Assembly (NCBI GenBank): GCA_023433225.1
Contig: JAEZDQ010000031.1
Span: 1 to 8,494, forward strand
Direction: 5' to 3'
Source of the DNA: Bacteroidota bacterium
Lineage (GTDB): Bacteria; Bacteroidota; Bacteroidia; Flavobacteriales; Weeksellaceae
DNA length: 8,494 nt
The position numbers and the translations under genes were made by a program. The notes under the pieces are model-generated. The model saw only the letters and a program-made list of their open reading frames with translations, had not been told where the DNA came from and did not search any database. This document shows positions 1 to 7,974 of the stretch, in pieces. How positions within the stretch are numbered: the first letter of the stretch is position 1; the number at the start of each line of letters is the position of its first letter.

Positions 1-809
1 ATTTCATATTGCGGAGTGGGAACCAAAAGCTTGTTGGTTTCCAAAGTTACGGCTACGGTATTGTAATCATCCAATAGGAAATCATATCCGGCACCAATCC
101 TCAGATTGGTCGGTAAATAGGCGGCATTGTCTTCATTATTGGAATAGTCGAGTTTAGGTCCGATGTTGCTGATATTGAAACCGGCACGCGCACGCCCTTC
201 GAAGCTGTTCCAGCTATGGCGCGGAGTCTGGTAGAAACCGGAAACATCAACCGCGAAAGTATTGGCCGGCTGCACTGAACCATCACTTATTCCATTGAAT
301 AAATCAGAACGGACAAATCTTCCGGTCACCGCCATACTATAGGTATCGGAAAGCCTCAATCCATAAGATAAATCAATCGAAAATTCATTGGGTTTGGCAA
401 TTCCATCTTGGATTATATCCCCATTTACCCCTAATCTTGTTAGTTCAATTTCCCCAATATTAAAATAATAGATACTTGCAGATAAAGTACTTCTTTCTTC
501 ACTTCCAAGGAAGGTGTAATAAGAAGCATTTAGTAAGAATACATCATCTGTAATCCCGCTCATGTAAGGGGTATAAGAAACGGCTATTCCGGAGTGGCTT
601 TTACTGAAGGCGTATTTTGCGGGGTTCCAGTATTGCGAAAATGCATCAGCCGAAGTCGCTGCTCCCATGTCTCCCAACGCGCCCGCTCTGGCATCGGGAG
701 AAACTCTTAAGAATGGTGCACCTGTGAGAACGACATTTGGTTCTTCCTGTGCAAATGTAAATACTGATACAAACAGTAAACATCCAATCGATATTTTTTT
801 CATCATCAT
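1..809 (-). CDS. porV: T9SS outer-membrane protein PorV (LptO), C-terminus cut off by window edge
   Basis: PorV is a FadL-like outer-membrane beta-barrel of the type IX secretion system. It collects cargo carrying a C-terminal sorting domain from the translocon and delivers it to the PorU attachment complex. About 269 codons are visible; the frame is open to position 1, and family members are near 390 aa, so roughly the last 120 residues are missing. Three ATGs in a row (809, 806, 803) could start it. Counting from 803, a signal peptide follows (MKKISIG, then a hydrophobic stretch ending FTFAQ, cleavage near A18). Next comes the characteristic PorV N-terminal block: GAPFLRVSPDARAGALGDMG at about 28-47, then YWNPAKYAF at about 58-66. 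The rest shows alternating aromatic/polar barrel strands. It lies 6 bp downstream of porU and is probably co-transcribed and translationally coupled. No stop or frameshift was seen. The family call is secure; the exact start is not. Confidence 0.93.
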   Translation of the reverse strand, partial: MMMKKISIGCLLFVSVFTFAQEEPNVVLTGAPFLRVSPDARAGALGDMGAATSADAFSQYWNPAKYAFSKSHSGIAVSYTPYMSGITDDVFLLNASYYTFLGSEERSTLSASIYYFNIGEIELTRLGVNGDIIQDGIAKPNEFSIDLSYGLRLSDTYSMAVTGRFVRSDLFNGISDGSVQPANTFAVDVSGFYQTPRHSWNSFEGRARAGFNISNIGPKLDYSNNEDNAAYLPTNLRIGAGYDFLLDDYNTVAVTLETNKLLVPTPQYE

Positions 810-818
810 TTATAATTA
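804..818 (-). other. porU-porV junction, probable translational coupling
   Basis: The porU stop codon (TAA, 816-818) is only 6 bp from the first of three consecutive porV ATG codons (809, 806, 803). The bases between are AT-only (ATTATA read on the minus strand), with no Shine-Dalgarno sequence, as is usual in Bacteroidota. The spacing suggests that ribosomes finishing porU restart at porV, which would couple production of the two partner proteins. That is inferred from spacing alone. Confidence 0.6.
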
Positions 819-3800
819 TTTTAATATCACTAACTTTTCAATCGCCGTAGCCGAACCTTTACAAAGCTCCGTATCTACGCCACGTGCTGTGACGCGGTAA
901 ATATACACTCCTTTTCCGATTTTATCGCCAAAATCATCCAATCCATCCCAAGGAATTGCAAACCTCCCGGTACGGTAACCTTCTCTCCAGGGCTCTGCTG
1001 AAACGGTCTGGCGAATTGTTTTCACCAATTTGCCGGAAATGGTAAAAATTTGCACCATCACATCCAGTTCTGCATCACAATTGTGTTCAAAGTGGAAGTA
1101 GGTCTGGTTGGTAAACGGGTTAGGCCAGTTCAACAATTTGTCAATATAGATATGGTCGGAACCATCTTCCATCACTACGAAATCTAACGTTTGTTCGGAA
1201 GAATTATTGTTGATGTCCCATGCCTTGAATACAATTTGATGGTTTCCCAAATCCAATCGATTGAGTTTGTACATCACTTGGCCTTTCTGGTAGTCCAAAA
1301 CCTGGGGGTTGGTACATGGGTTGTTGTCGCCACCTTCATAATATTCATTCAACACATAAGTTCCTTCCACGTTTCCGTCTAATACGCCGGTAATGTCGTG
1401 GCCGATTGCAATTCCGCTGGTGTTAATCCCGGTGCTGTCCACCAGACAGGCCAACAGGTAAGGGTCACGGTCTGTAATCCCGCCGTCCACAAAATTCAGG
1501 TTATTCATATACAAGCCGATTGTGGGGCCATCGTCATCGTCGATGCCGTTCGGGTTTTGTCCGCCTACTTTTACGATTTTGGTTGTCACGCCGTCTGTGA
1601 CATTGTTGTGGGCATAAACCGTGAGTTTGCCGTTTCCGATTTCATAATTGATATCTTTCGGGACATAAAACTGGAATTTGAAATAACCGTTGGTCACATT
1701 GGTTCCGCCTTTGAATATGGCATTGATTTGTTCCTGATATTGGAGAATGTCCATATCCCCGTCATTGTTGAAAGTGGTTTTATTAATCGGTTTGTCAAAC
1801 AAAGTGGCATTGGCTTTTCCGTTAAAAGAATTGTCTTTCAAGGTGCCGTTCACATTCAATACTTCCCCTTCAATTTCCACGAAATCTAATGCGCGGAAAA
1901 CCCCGTCAAATGTTGCAGCGTCTTCGCCGTTTATTTTGGTTATCCGTATTTGCCTTGGCGGCCGTGTGATAGAGAGCATGGGGTCGCCCAATAAATTCAC
2001 GCTGTAAGGGTCGTCATTTCCATAAGCGTGTATAACTTTCGCCCTCCTCAAAGCTTCTCCCAAAGGCAAATATTCTCCACCCTCTACATACAACAAATGT
2101 TCAACGATGACCTGGTTGAAACTCAATCCGTAGGAAACACCAATCGGTCGGCTGGTGGTTAGCATGCTGACCGCTCCTCCCACCGGGTTTTTAAACATAT
2201 ATTCTCCGGCTGAAGCGACTTCCGGAAGATCCCAAACCGTAAAATCGCAGGTAATCGTCAAAACTACCGGCAGACGAGAATACAGCCCGGAAAAGTTGCC
2301 GAATTCATTGATTTCTTCAAAAGTAACAACCCGCTCTTGTGCCCAACTCCGCGGGCCGCCATGCCCGAAATAAACGATTAATGCGCTTCCCAAATCAAAA
2401 GCATTGGTAATTCCTTGATTGACTTGAGGGTACCTTTGCCCGGCTGAAGTCCCACTTGCCGGGAAACCATCTAAATACAGCTTGCGCAAAGTGGCATAGG
2501 GAATATTATTTTGAATAAATTGGGCGGAAGTGCTTTCTACTTTATTATGAAAAACCGAATTTCCTTCCCCCGGATCATCGTCATCTACCACCAGATAAAA
2601 TTTGGTTTTCCAATCACCGAAGGAAGAGCCTTGGTTGGGCAGCTTTTCATAGTAAGCAATCGTTTTGTTCACCATTACTTTGGCTTCTGCCAAATTATGA
2701 GCGGGAAACCTTCCGATGGCAATATCCGCTTGGTGAGACATGGTTGCCGCGTATTCAATATAGCTGCCGGGAGCCATGACGATATCCGTTTCATCCACCA
2801 TAGCGAAAAAATCATCCGTCACATACGAATTGGATCCTGTTTCACCCAAAGGTTTAGACTCAAAACTCTGGTAAGATGGAACAAAGTAGGTATTGTTCGG
2901 AATCCTGTTTTTGAAATCATATGAAGCCCCACCAAATAACAAAGCATATTTTAAAGGACTTCCATTGTCACGGAGGTGTTTGAAGAAATCCCGAATGGCC
3001 GTAATATCCTGTGCTCCGGAGGAAAACTCATTGTAAATCTGCTCAGTTGTTACCACCGCTACTTTCACGCCATCGTTTAACTGCCGGAAATTGGCCAACC
3101 GCGCTGCTTCAGAAATAAATTCCGGATGAACGACGATGGCATAATCGACCTCGGTGAGCGCGCGCAGGTTTTGGTTGGCTACCGGCCCCACATATTCCAC
3201 TTCTGTAAAGGCCGAAGACTCATTGAACGCTATAAATTCATTTTGAAAATGAGGACTGGTAGACATATATTTATAGATGCCACCCGAACTAAGTACATTC
3301 ATGGCTGTTGTATGGTCGGAGATATTCCAAATTCTTGGTGAACCGGAAACAGAAAAACCATAGATATTTCCGTCGTTTAAATCTTCCAGCCGCCTGAATT
3401 GCATTTGGCTTCCGTTAAAAGTTAACATTGCCAAGTATTTGACTTCCAAATAATCCAATAGGATAATCGCTCCCGGATTAGAAGAATCGCCCACATTGAT
3501 ATTGAATGCAAATGTATTTCCGGTGGTGGTGACAGGAAATTGCGTATTGGGTGGGGGGTACGTATTGAAAGTTCCCATTCCGAAGCTTCCATTGCTGAAT
3601 GGTATTCCGTTCAGGCTCACTCCAAAGGTGGTATTGTTTGCGTCTTTTGCAATCATTCTGTAATTGGCAATTACGGAGCCGGTCGCCGGCCCGCCGCCAA
3701 TCAGAGTAATCGTTTGAGAAGGTTCCAAGTTGAACATTTCACCACCCCACTGCCTTCCAATTTGGTTTAAATTAATCGAATCTTTTTCATGAAAAACATA

Positions 3801-4706
3801 TTCATGGTAATCGTTAAAAGTTTGAACCGGATTCCCCGGGACATCCATGTCCAAGACCCTTTTCCCGTTCTGACCGCCAAAACTGATGAAATAATAAGCA
3901 TCATCGGAATATACATTGAACCGATGTGTTAATGCCTCGAGTGACATGTCCGCTTTCCGGTTCCAGCCGTGAGGCCCTTGTCCATAGAAAAGGATATAAT
4001 CCCCGCTGTCGAAACTGCCGTCTGCTTCGCCGATAAATTGGATGGCGTTTTGCTGTAAAGCGCCGTACCGAAAATCGCCGGGATTTTCATTGAGCATCCT
4101 GCCGCCGTTTCCATAAACTTTCAGGGTTCGCGGGTCAAAATTGGTCGGGATGCCGTTTTGGTCGAAAAAAGATTTATCCAAACGGAAAATGCCTGACTTT
4201 TTAATTTTAATTTTATACCAATCACCGCTTCGCAATATACTTTGGGTAGCGGGATCGTATATGCCTTCTTCTTGGTATTCCGGCGGGATTCCTTGTTGGG
4301 TTTGGATTTGGAATGAAGTCACCTTTCGGATTTGATTTCCTTCCCGCACAAATGGCTTCATGTGAACGGCCAAATAATATTCGTTTCCGCCCCGGGCAAT
4401 CCTTGCAGTATATTCAAGTTCAGTCGGGATTTCATTCAGGTTAATTTGACCTCGTTCGGAAGAATTCAGCGGCGCGAATTGAACGTTGTGAATACTTACT
4501 TGACCCATTCCCGGAACTGTTTCCAAGTACTTAAATTGCGGCACGTTGTTTTTTACGGCATAGCTTTTATTATTAAAAAAAGGAAGTTTAACCGTTTTGT
4601 CGAAACTTATCGGATAATCCTTCGCGCCGTCCCACTCAATCGTTACGGTTTGCGCATTCAGGGTAAGCAGAGAGCTTATAATAAGAAAAAACAACGTATT
4701 TTTCAT
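816..4706 (-). CDS. porU: Type IX secretion system sortase PorU (gingipain-like C25 peptidase)
   Basis: PorU is the cell-surface cysteine protease/sortase of the T9SS: it cleaves the C-terminal sorting domain from cargo and joins the cargo to its surface anchor, working with PorV, PorQ and PorZ. The 1296-aa product starts with a signal peptide (MKNTLFFLIISSLLTLNAQ, likely cleaved after A18). Residues 19 to about 515 form the beta-rich N-terminal region. The peptidase C25 fold spans about 520-915, with likely catalytic His782 in YFGHGGPRSW and Cys820 in TCDFTVWDLPEV, and ends near LLGDPMLSITRPP. A conserved PorU block lies near 1055-1115 (GPTIGLYMNN around M1067). The end (about 1190-1296) resembles a sorting domain: WPNPF at 1194-1198, then ISGKLVKTI, PWDGLDDFGDKIGKGVYIYR and a final EKLVILK. 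PorU is known to keep its own C-terminal domain and stay on the surface. Length is near the upper end for the family. It is the first gene of the porU-porV unit, divergent from gldJ. Confidence 0.95.
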   Translation of the reverse strand: MKNTLFFLIISSLLTLNAQTVTIEWDGAKDYPISFDKTVKLPFFNNKSYAVKNNVPQFKYLETVPGMGQVSIHNVQFAPLNSSERGQINLNEIPTELEYTARIARGGNEYYLAVHMKPFVREGNQIRKVTSFQIQTQQGIPPEYQEEGIYDPATQSILRSGDWYKIKIKKSGIFRLDKSFFDQNGIPTNFDPRTLKVYGNGGRMLNENPGDFRYGALQQNAIQFIGEADGSFDSGDYILFYGQGPHGWNRKADMSLEALTHRFNVYSDDAYYFISFGGQNGKRVLDMDVPGNPVQTFNDYHEYVFHEKDSINLNQIGRQWGGEMFNLEPSQTITLIGGGPATGSVIANYRMIAKDANNTTFGVSLNGIPFSNGSFGMGTFNTYPPPNTQFPVTTTGNTFAFNINVGDSSNPGAIILLDYLEVKYLAMLTFNGSQMQFRRLEDLNDGNIYGFSVSGSPRIWNISDHTTAMNVLSSGGIYKYMSTSPHFQNEFIAFNESSAFTEVEYVGPVANQNLRALTEVDYAIVVHPEFISEAARLANFRQLNDGVKVAVVTTEQIYNEFSSGAQDITAIRDFFKHLRDNGSPLKYALLFGGASYDFKNRIPNNTYFVPSYQSFESKPLGETGSNSYVTDDFFAMVDETDIVMAPGSYIEYAATMSHQADIAIGRFPAHNLAEAKVMVNKTIAYYEKLPNQGSSFGDWKTKFYLVVDDDDPGEGNSVFHNKVESTSAQFIQNNIPYATLRKLYLDGFPASGTSAGQRYPQVNQGITNAFDLGSALIVYFGHGGPRSWAQERVVTFEEINEFGNFSGLYSRLPVVLTITCDFTVWDLPEVASAGEYMFKNPVGGAVSMLTTSRPIGVSYGLSFNQVIVEHLLYVEGGEYLPLGEALRRAKVIHAYGNDDPYSVNLLGDPMLSITRPPRQIRITKINGEDAATFDGVFRALDFVEIEGEVLNVNGTLKDNSFNGKANATLFDKPINKTTFNNDGDMDILQYQEQINAIFKGGTNVTNGYFKFQFYVPKDINYEIGNGKLTVYAHNNVTDGVTTKIVKVGGQNPNGIDDDDGPTIGLYMNNLNFVDGGITDRDPYLLACLVDSTGINTSGIAIGHDITGVLDGNVEGTYVLNEYYEGGDNNPCTNPQVLDYQKGQVMYKLNRLDLGNHQIVFKAWDINNNSSEQTLDFVVMEDGSDHIYIDKLLNWPNPFTNQTYFHFEHNCDAELDVMVQIFTISGKLVKTIRQTVSAEPWREGYRTGRFAIPWDGLDDFGDKIGKGVYIYRVTARGVDTELCKGSATAIEKLVILK

Positions 4707-4727
4707 TTTGTCTAAACGTTATTCGGG

Positions 4728-4735
4728 CAAATATA
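4728..4735 (-). promoter_or_regulatory. Candidate porU promoter, -7 element
   Basis: Read on the minus strand, these bases are TATATTTG, an exact match to the Bacteroidota -7 consensus TAnnTTTG. The box ends 21 nt before the porU ATG, which would leave a leader of roughly 15 nt. No perfect -33 TTG is present; TTC sits 21 nt upstream of the box. The element overlaps one arm of the inverted repeat at 4733-4762. Confidence 0.55.
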
Positions 4736-4762
4736 TTCTCTTTCACAATAAAAAAAGAATAT
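4733..4762. repeat. Inverted repeat in the divergent porU/gldJ promoter region
   Basis: Arms 4733-4743 (ATATTCTCTTT) and 4752-4762 (AAAAAGAATAT) pair over 11 bp with one mismatch (C4740 against A4755) around the 8-nt spacer CACAATAA. The repeat overlaps the edge of the porU -7 box and lies about 27 bp upstream of the gldJ candidate -33 element. It could be an operator acting on one or both genes. The region is AT-rich, so chance is possible. Confidence 0.4.
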
Positions 4763-4789
4763 GCTCGTTAAAGATAGGCAAGACAAACT

Positions 4790-4819
4790 TTGTGAATTCC
4801 ACGGAAATGTTTTTCTTTG
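4790..4819 (+). promoter_or_regulatory. Candidate gldJ promoter
   Basis: A TTG at 4790-4792 (inside TTTG) is followed after 19 bp by TTTCTTTG at 4812-4819, which matches the Bacteroidota -7 consensus TAnnTTTG except at the second base. The spacing is normal for this promoter class. Transcription would start near 4825, leaving a leader of about 40 nt before the gldJ ATG at 4865. The call rests on motif and spacing only. Confidence 0.45.
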
Positions 4820-4864
4820 CAAATCTAATTTTGAAAAAACTTTTTGAAACAACATATAAAGAAT

Positions 4865-6583
4865 ATGAACAAGGGTAGGATTTTAGCAATTCTTTTAGTA
4901 ACATTTTCGGTTACCTTAATGACCAGTTGTGGCGGCAGCGGAAGCGGCAGAAAGAAAGGTGGTGGAACCAAAAACTTCACCAGCTCAACGGGTTGGAAGC
5001 CAAACGATCAAAAAGGCTGGTTTTTCTCCGGAAAGAAAAAACCCAATGTGAAAGCATGGCCGGGGATGGTTTACATCGAAGGCGGTTCATTTACCATGGG
5101 TCTCGTAAAAGATGATGTCATGCACGACTGGAACAATACGCCCAAACGTATGCAAGTCCGCTCGTTCTTTATCGGTGAAACCGAAATCACCAATTACCAT
5201 TACAGAGAGTATTTGACATGGTTGAAAGTCGTTTTCCCGCCGGAAGAAGACCAATACAAACATATTTATGAAGGTTCCCTGCCGAATCCGGAAGTGTTCA
5301 ACAACAAACTTTCAAGAAACGATTTCGACAATGAAACTTATTTGTTTTCGCCCGAATTCAGTTATTATCCTGTTGTGGGAGTTACCTGGTTGCAGGCAAG
5401 CAACTATTGTGACTGGTTGACGGACCGAGCCAATGAAAAAGCTTTAATGGACAAAGGGATTTTGGGGAAAGATTATTACACCAATGAAGAATACAATTAC
5501 GGTTCAAAATATTTTGATGCCGAATCCTACAAAAACAACGATAGCAATGTAAGCGAAGCAATCGATACGACAAAATTGGCCAAGCAATCGATGATCAAAA
5601 CCACCAATTCAAGAATCCAGAAAGCCAACCGTTCCACTACTGCGTTGGAAGTTTCTCCGTTTAGGTTACCTACCGAAGCAGAATGGGAGTACGCCGCGCT
5701 TGCTTTGCCTGCTGACAGAGAATACAATGAGTACAAAGGAAAAACCGTTGTACAAAACGAATTGAGAGGTGAAAAAGGAAGAAACCGCGGACAATATATG
5801 GCTAACTTCAAAGTCGGCCGTGGGGATTATTCCGGTATCGGCGGCTATGGAAATGACGGTTCCGCTATCACCAGCGATGTTAAAAAATTCCAATCCAATG
5901 AGTTTGGCGTATATGGAATGTACGGGAACGTTGCAGAATGGACCGCAGATGTTTACCGTCCTATCATCGACGACGAAGCAAATGATTTCAATTATTTCCG
6001 TGGAAATGTATATGAAACAACCATTGACAACTCAAACGGTGGTTTTGTAAAAGTGGAAGACGATGTAGAGTTTGATACATTAAACGACGGAAGCCTTACT
6101 TATAAATCATTGCCGGGTAAATACAAAAAAGAAGTCAAAGAAAACAATATCAATTACCGCGATGGTGACGCCATGTCTTCCTTGAACCCACGGGTGGAAG
6201 AAGAAGGTGAATTCGCCGGCAATACGATGGTTGATTCCTTAGGAAACATCATCGAGATCGGAACGGATTCGATGGGCTTCGCCGGTGGCGGAGCGACCGG
6301 AGGCACCACTTCCGAAATGTACAATGCACCGGTAAGAAGTTTTTATGTGGATGAAAAAGGAAGAATCATTCTCGAAAAAGACCCGCAGACCAGAACCACA
6401 CACATCAGCGATGAAGTGCGTGTCGTAAAAGGCGGCTCTTGGAGAGACCCGATTTACTGGTTGGATCCGGGTCAAAGAAGGTTCCTTCACCAAGCAGAAG
6501 CGACCAGTTGGATCGGATTCCGCGTAGCACAAGACTACCAAGGGTCATTTGAATCCAAACGAACAAAAAGGGGCAGTAAATAG
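4865..6583 (+). CDS. gldJ: Gliding motility / T9SS lipoprotein GldJ
   Basis: GldJ is an outer-membrane-associated lipoprotein required for gliding and for T9SS function in Flavobacterium, where its loss also destabilises the related GldK. The ATG at 4865 gives 572 aa (F. johnsoniae GldJ is of similar size) and a clean lipoprotein signal peptide: MNKGR, a hydrophobic core, then MTSC with lipidated Cys22. An in-frame TTG at 4844 would add seven residues and is less likely. GGSGSGRKK after Cys22 lacks the acidic residues typical of the Bacteroidota surface-export signal, which suggests a periplasm-facing protein. A formylglycine-generating-enzyme (SUMF1)-like fold runs from WPGMVYIEGGSFTMG (65-79) through FRLPTEAEWEYA, YGMYGNVAEWTADVYRP and VVKGGSWRDP to SWIGFRVA (GFR 551-553), with long family-type insertions. 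The enzyme's cysteine is Val in GFRV, so it is probably non-enzymatic. The C-terminus is basic (ESKRTKRGSK); in F. johnsoniae the last residues of GldJ matter for motility more than for secretion. Confidence 0.94.
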   Translation: MNKGRILAILLVTFSVTLMTSCGGSGSGRKKGGGTKNFTSSTGWKPNDQKGWFFSGKKKPNVKAWPGMVYIEGGSFTMGLVKDDVMHDWNNTPKRMQVRSFFIGETEITNYHYREYLTWLKVVFPPEEDQYKHIYEGSLPNPEVFNNKLSRNDFDNETYLFSPEFSYYPVVGVTWLQASNYCDWLTDRANEKALMDKGILGKDYYTNEEYNYGSKYFDAESYKNNDSNVSEAIDTTKLAKQSMIKTTNSRIQKANRSTTALEVSPFRLPTEAEWEYAALALPADREYNEYKGKTVVQNELRGEKGRNRGQYMANFKVGRGDYSGIGGYGNDGSAITSDVKKFQSNEFGVYGMYGNVAEWTADVYRPIIDDEANDFNYFRGNVYETTIDNSNGGFVKVEDDVEFDTLNDGSLTYKSLPGKYKKEVKENNINYRDGDAMSSLNPRVEEEGEFAGNTMVDSLGNIIEIGTDSMGFAGGGATGGTTSEMYNAPVRSFYVDEKGRIILEKDPQTRTTHISDEVRVVKGGSWRDPIYWLDPGQRRFLHQAEATSWIGFRVAQDYQGSFESKRTKRGSK

Positions 6584-6599
6584 CATAATCACAACAACG

Positions 6600-6640
6600 A
6601 AAAATCCCAATCCGAATTTATTTTCCGATTGGGATTTTTT
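6600..6640 (+). terminator. Intrinsic terminator downstream of gldJ
   Basis: Arms 6600-6612 (AAAAATCCCAATC) and 6627-6639 (GATTGGGATTTTT) pair perfectly over 13 bp. GAA/TTC adds three inner pairs after a C-C mismatch, closing on a 6-nt loop, and six T residues end the right arm. It begins 17 nt after the gldJ stop. The arms are A/T-flanked, so the hairpin is nearly symmetric. It should end gldJ transcripts, although murF begins directly after it. Confidence 0.88.
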
Positions 6641-6655
6641 ATACATTTACACCCT

Positions 6656-7945
6656 ATGAATATAGAGCAGCTTTATTCGTTGTATCTGCGCAGCGGAAAG
6701 GTGACCACCGACACGCGCAACATTCCCATTAAATCCATTTTCTTCGCATTAAAAGGCCCAAATTTCAACGGGAATGAATTTGCGAGAGAGGCCATTGCAT
6801 CCGGTGCTTCATTCGCTATCGTGGATGAGAAGGAATATGAGGACGAAGAGAATTTCATCTATTATGTAAATAACGCATTGAATGCCTTGCAAAAACTGGC
6901 ACAATACCACCGGTCCCTTCTCAAAATCCCGGTTATTGCCCTCACAGGAAGCAACGGAAAAACGACCACCAAAGAGCTGATTTCTTGCGTGCTCAGCCAA
7001 AAATACAATGTACTTGCCACGGAAGGGAATCTGAACAACCACATCGGCGTGCCGCTCACCTTGCTTTCCATCAATGCCGAACATGAAATTGCCGTAGTGG
7101 AAATGGGAGCTAATCATTGCAAAGAAATTGAATTCTTATGCCAGATTGCCGAGCCCGATTACGGCTACATCACCAATTTCGGCAAAGCCCATTTAGAAGG
7201 TTTTGGTGGAATCGAAGGGGTCATCAAAGGGAAATCTGAACTCTATGCTTATTTAAAAAAACACAAGAAATCTGTATTTGTCAATGCCGATGATGCTTTG
7301 CAATGGGAGCACACCAAGGGTTTGGAACGGATTGCATTCGGTACCAAAGAAAATGTAGACTTTCACTTTCAAATCAATGAAAATGAAACGGGCTATTGTC
7401 CGGAAATCCGATATTTAGGCACCTCATTCCAGTCGCGGCTCATTGGGAATTACAATGCCAACAACGTTGCCGCCGCCATTGCCATGGGGTTGCAATTCGA
7501 AGTTCCGCTTGCCCAAATCAAATTGGGCATCGAAAAATACGAGGCCGACAACAACCGCTCCCAAGCCATTCTTTCCAAAAAGAGACAAATTATTTTGGAT
7601 GCTTACAATGCGAATCCAAGTAGTATGGAAGCAGCTTTACAGAACTTTTCGAGGCTTAGCGGCGACAAGGCCGTTGTTTTGGGCGATATGTTTGAACTGG
7701 GTGCAGAGTCGGAATATGAACACCAACGAATTGCGCAAGTGGTACAAAAAATGAAATTCAAATCTGTGTTTCTCATCGGGGAGCATTTTAGCCGAGTTCA
7801 ATTAAAACCAACCGGAACCACCAAAATATTCCGCAGCCGCGACCAAGCGGAAACTTATTTTACCAATCATCCGCTCACTGAAAAACACATTCTGGTCAAA
7901 GGTTCCCGAGGCATGGCGCTGGAAAAACTTTTGGACGTAATCTGA
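6656..7945 (+). CDS. murF: UDP-N-acetylmuramoyl-tripeptide--D-alanyl-D-alanine ligase (MurF)
   Basis: MurF is the cytoplasmic ATP-dependent ligase that adds D-Ala-D-Ala to UDP-MurNAc-tripeptide, the last step in making the soluble peptidoglycan precursor. The ATG at 6656 gives 429 aa, slightly shorter than E. coli MurF (452). An in-frame TTG at 6629 lies inside the preceding terminator stem and is unlikely to be used. The N-terminal substrate domain has TTDTR (17-21) and VNN (71-73). The central ATPase domain has the P-loop TGSNGKTTT (97-105, Lys102), then EMGANH (149-154) and ITNFGKAHLEGFGGIEGV. The C-terminal domain has DAYNANPSSM (315-324), VLGDMFELG from about 341, and VKGSRG (414-419) near the end. 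All usual Mur-ligase motifs are intact. The leader after the terminator is only 16 nt with no clear promoter or Shine-Dalgarno, so expression may depend on read-through or on a promoter overlapping the hairpin. It follows gldJ on the same strand, as in F. johnsoniae. Confidence 0.96.
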   Translation: MNIEQLYSLYLRSGKVTTDTRNIPIKSIFFALKGPNFNGNEFAREAIASGASFAIVDEKEYEDEENFIYYVNNALNALQKLAQYHRSLLKIPVIALTGSNGKTTTKELISCVLSQKYNVLATEGNLNNHIGVPLTLLSINAEHEIAVVEMGANHCKEIEFLCQIAEPDYGYITNFGKAHLEGFGGIEGVIKGKSELYAYLKKHKKSVFVNADDALQWEHTKGLERIAFGTKENVDFHFQINENETGYCPEIRYLGTSFQSRLIGNYNANNVAAAIAMGLQFEVPLAQIKLGIEKYEADNNRSQAILSKKRQIILDAYNANPSSMEAALQNFSRLSGDKAVVLGDMFELGAESEYEHQRIAQVVQKMKFKSVFLIGEHFSRVQLKPTGTTKIFRSRDQAETYFTNHPLTEKHILVKGSRGMALEKLLDVI

Positions 7946-7974
7946 ACCGAAACCGGGTTCAAATCAATTCATCC

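Noticed and set aside
1398..1889. A 163-codon open frame on the plus strand inside porU, with several other plus-strand frames along 1191-4715
   Set aside because: They lie antisense to a complete, motif-rich porU. Their products resemble no family and lack plausible starts, so they are shadows of the coding strand.
4844..4864. Upstream TTG start for gldJ adding seven residues
   Set aside because: The ATG at 4865 gives a standard short basic n-region for a lipoprotein signal peptide; the extension adds nothing recognisable.
6629..6655. Upstream TTG start for murF adding nine residues
   Set aside because: The TTG lies in the terminator stem and the added residues match nothing in MurF. The ATG at 6656 gives a normal N-terminus with TTDTR at the expected place.
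7943..7961. Small hairpin TGAACC/GGTTCA over the murF stop codon
   Set aside because: The stem is only 6 bp and no T-run follows, so it is not a convincing terminator.
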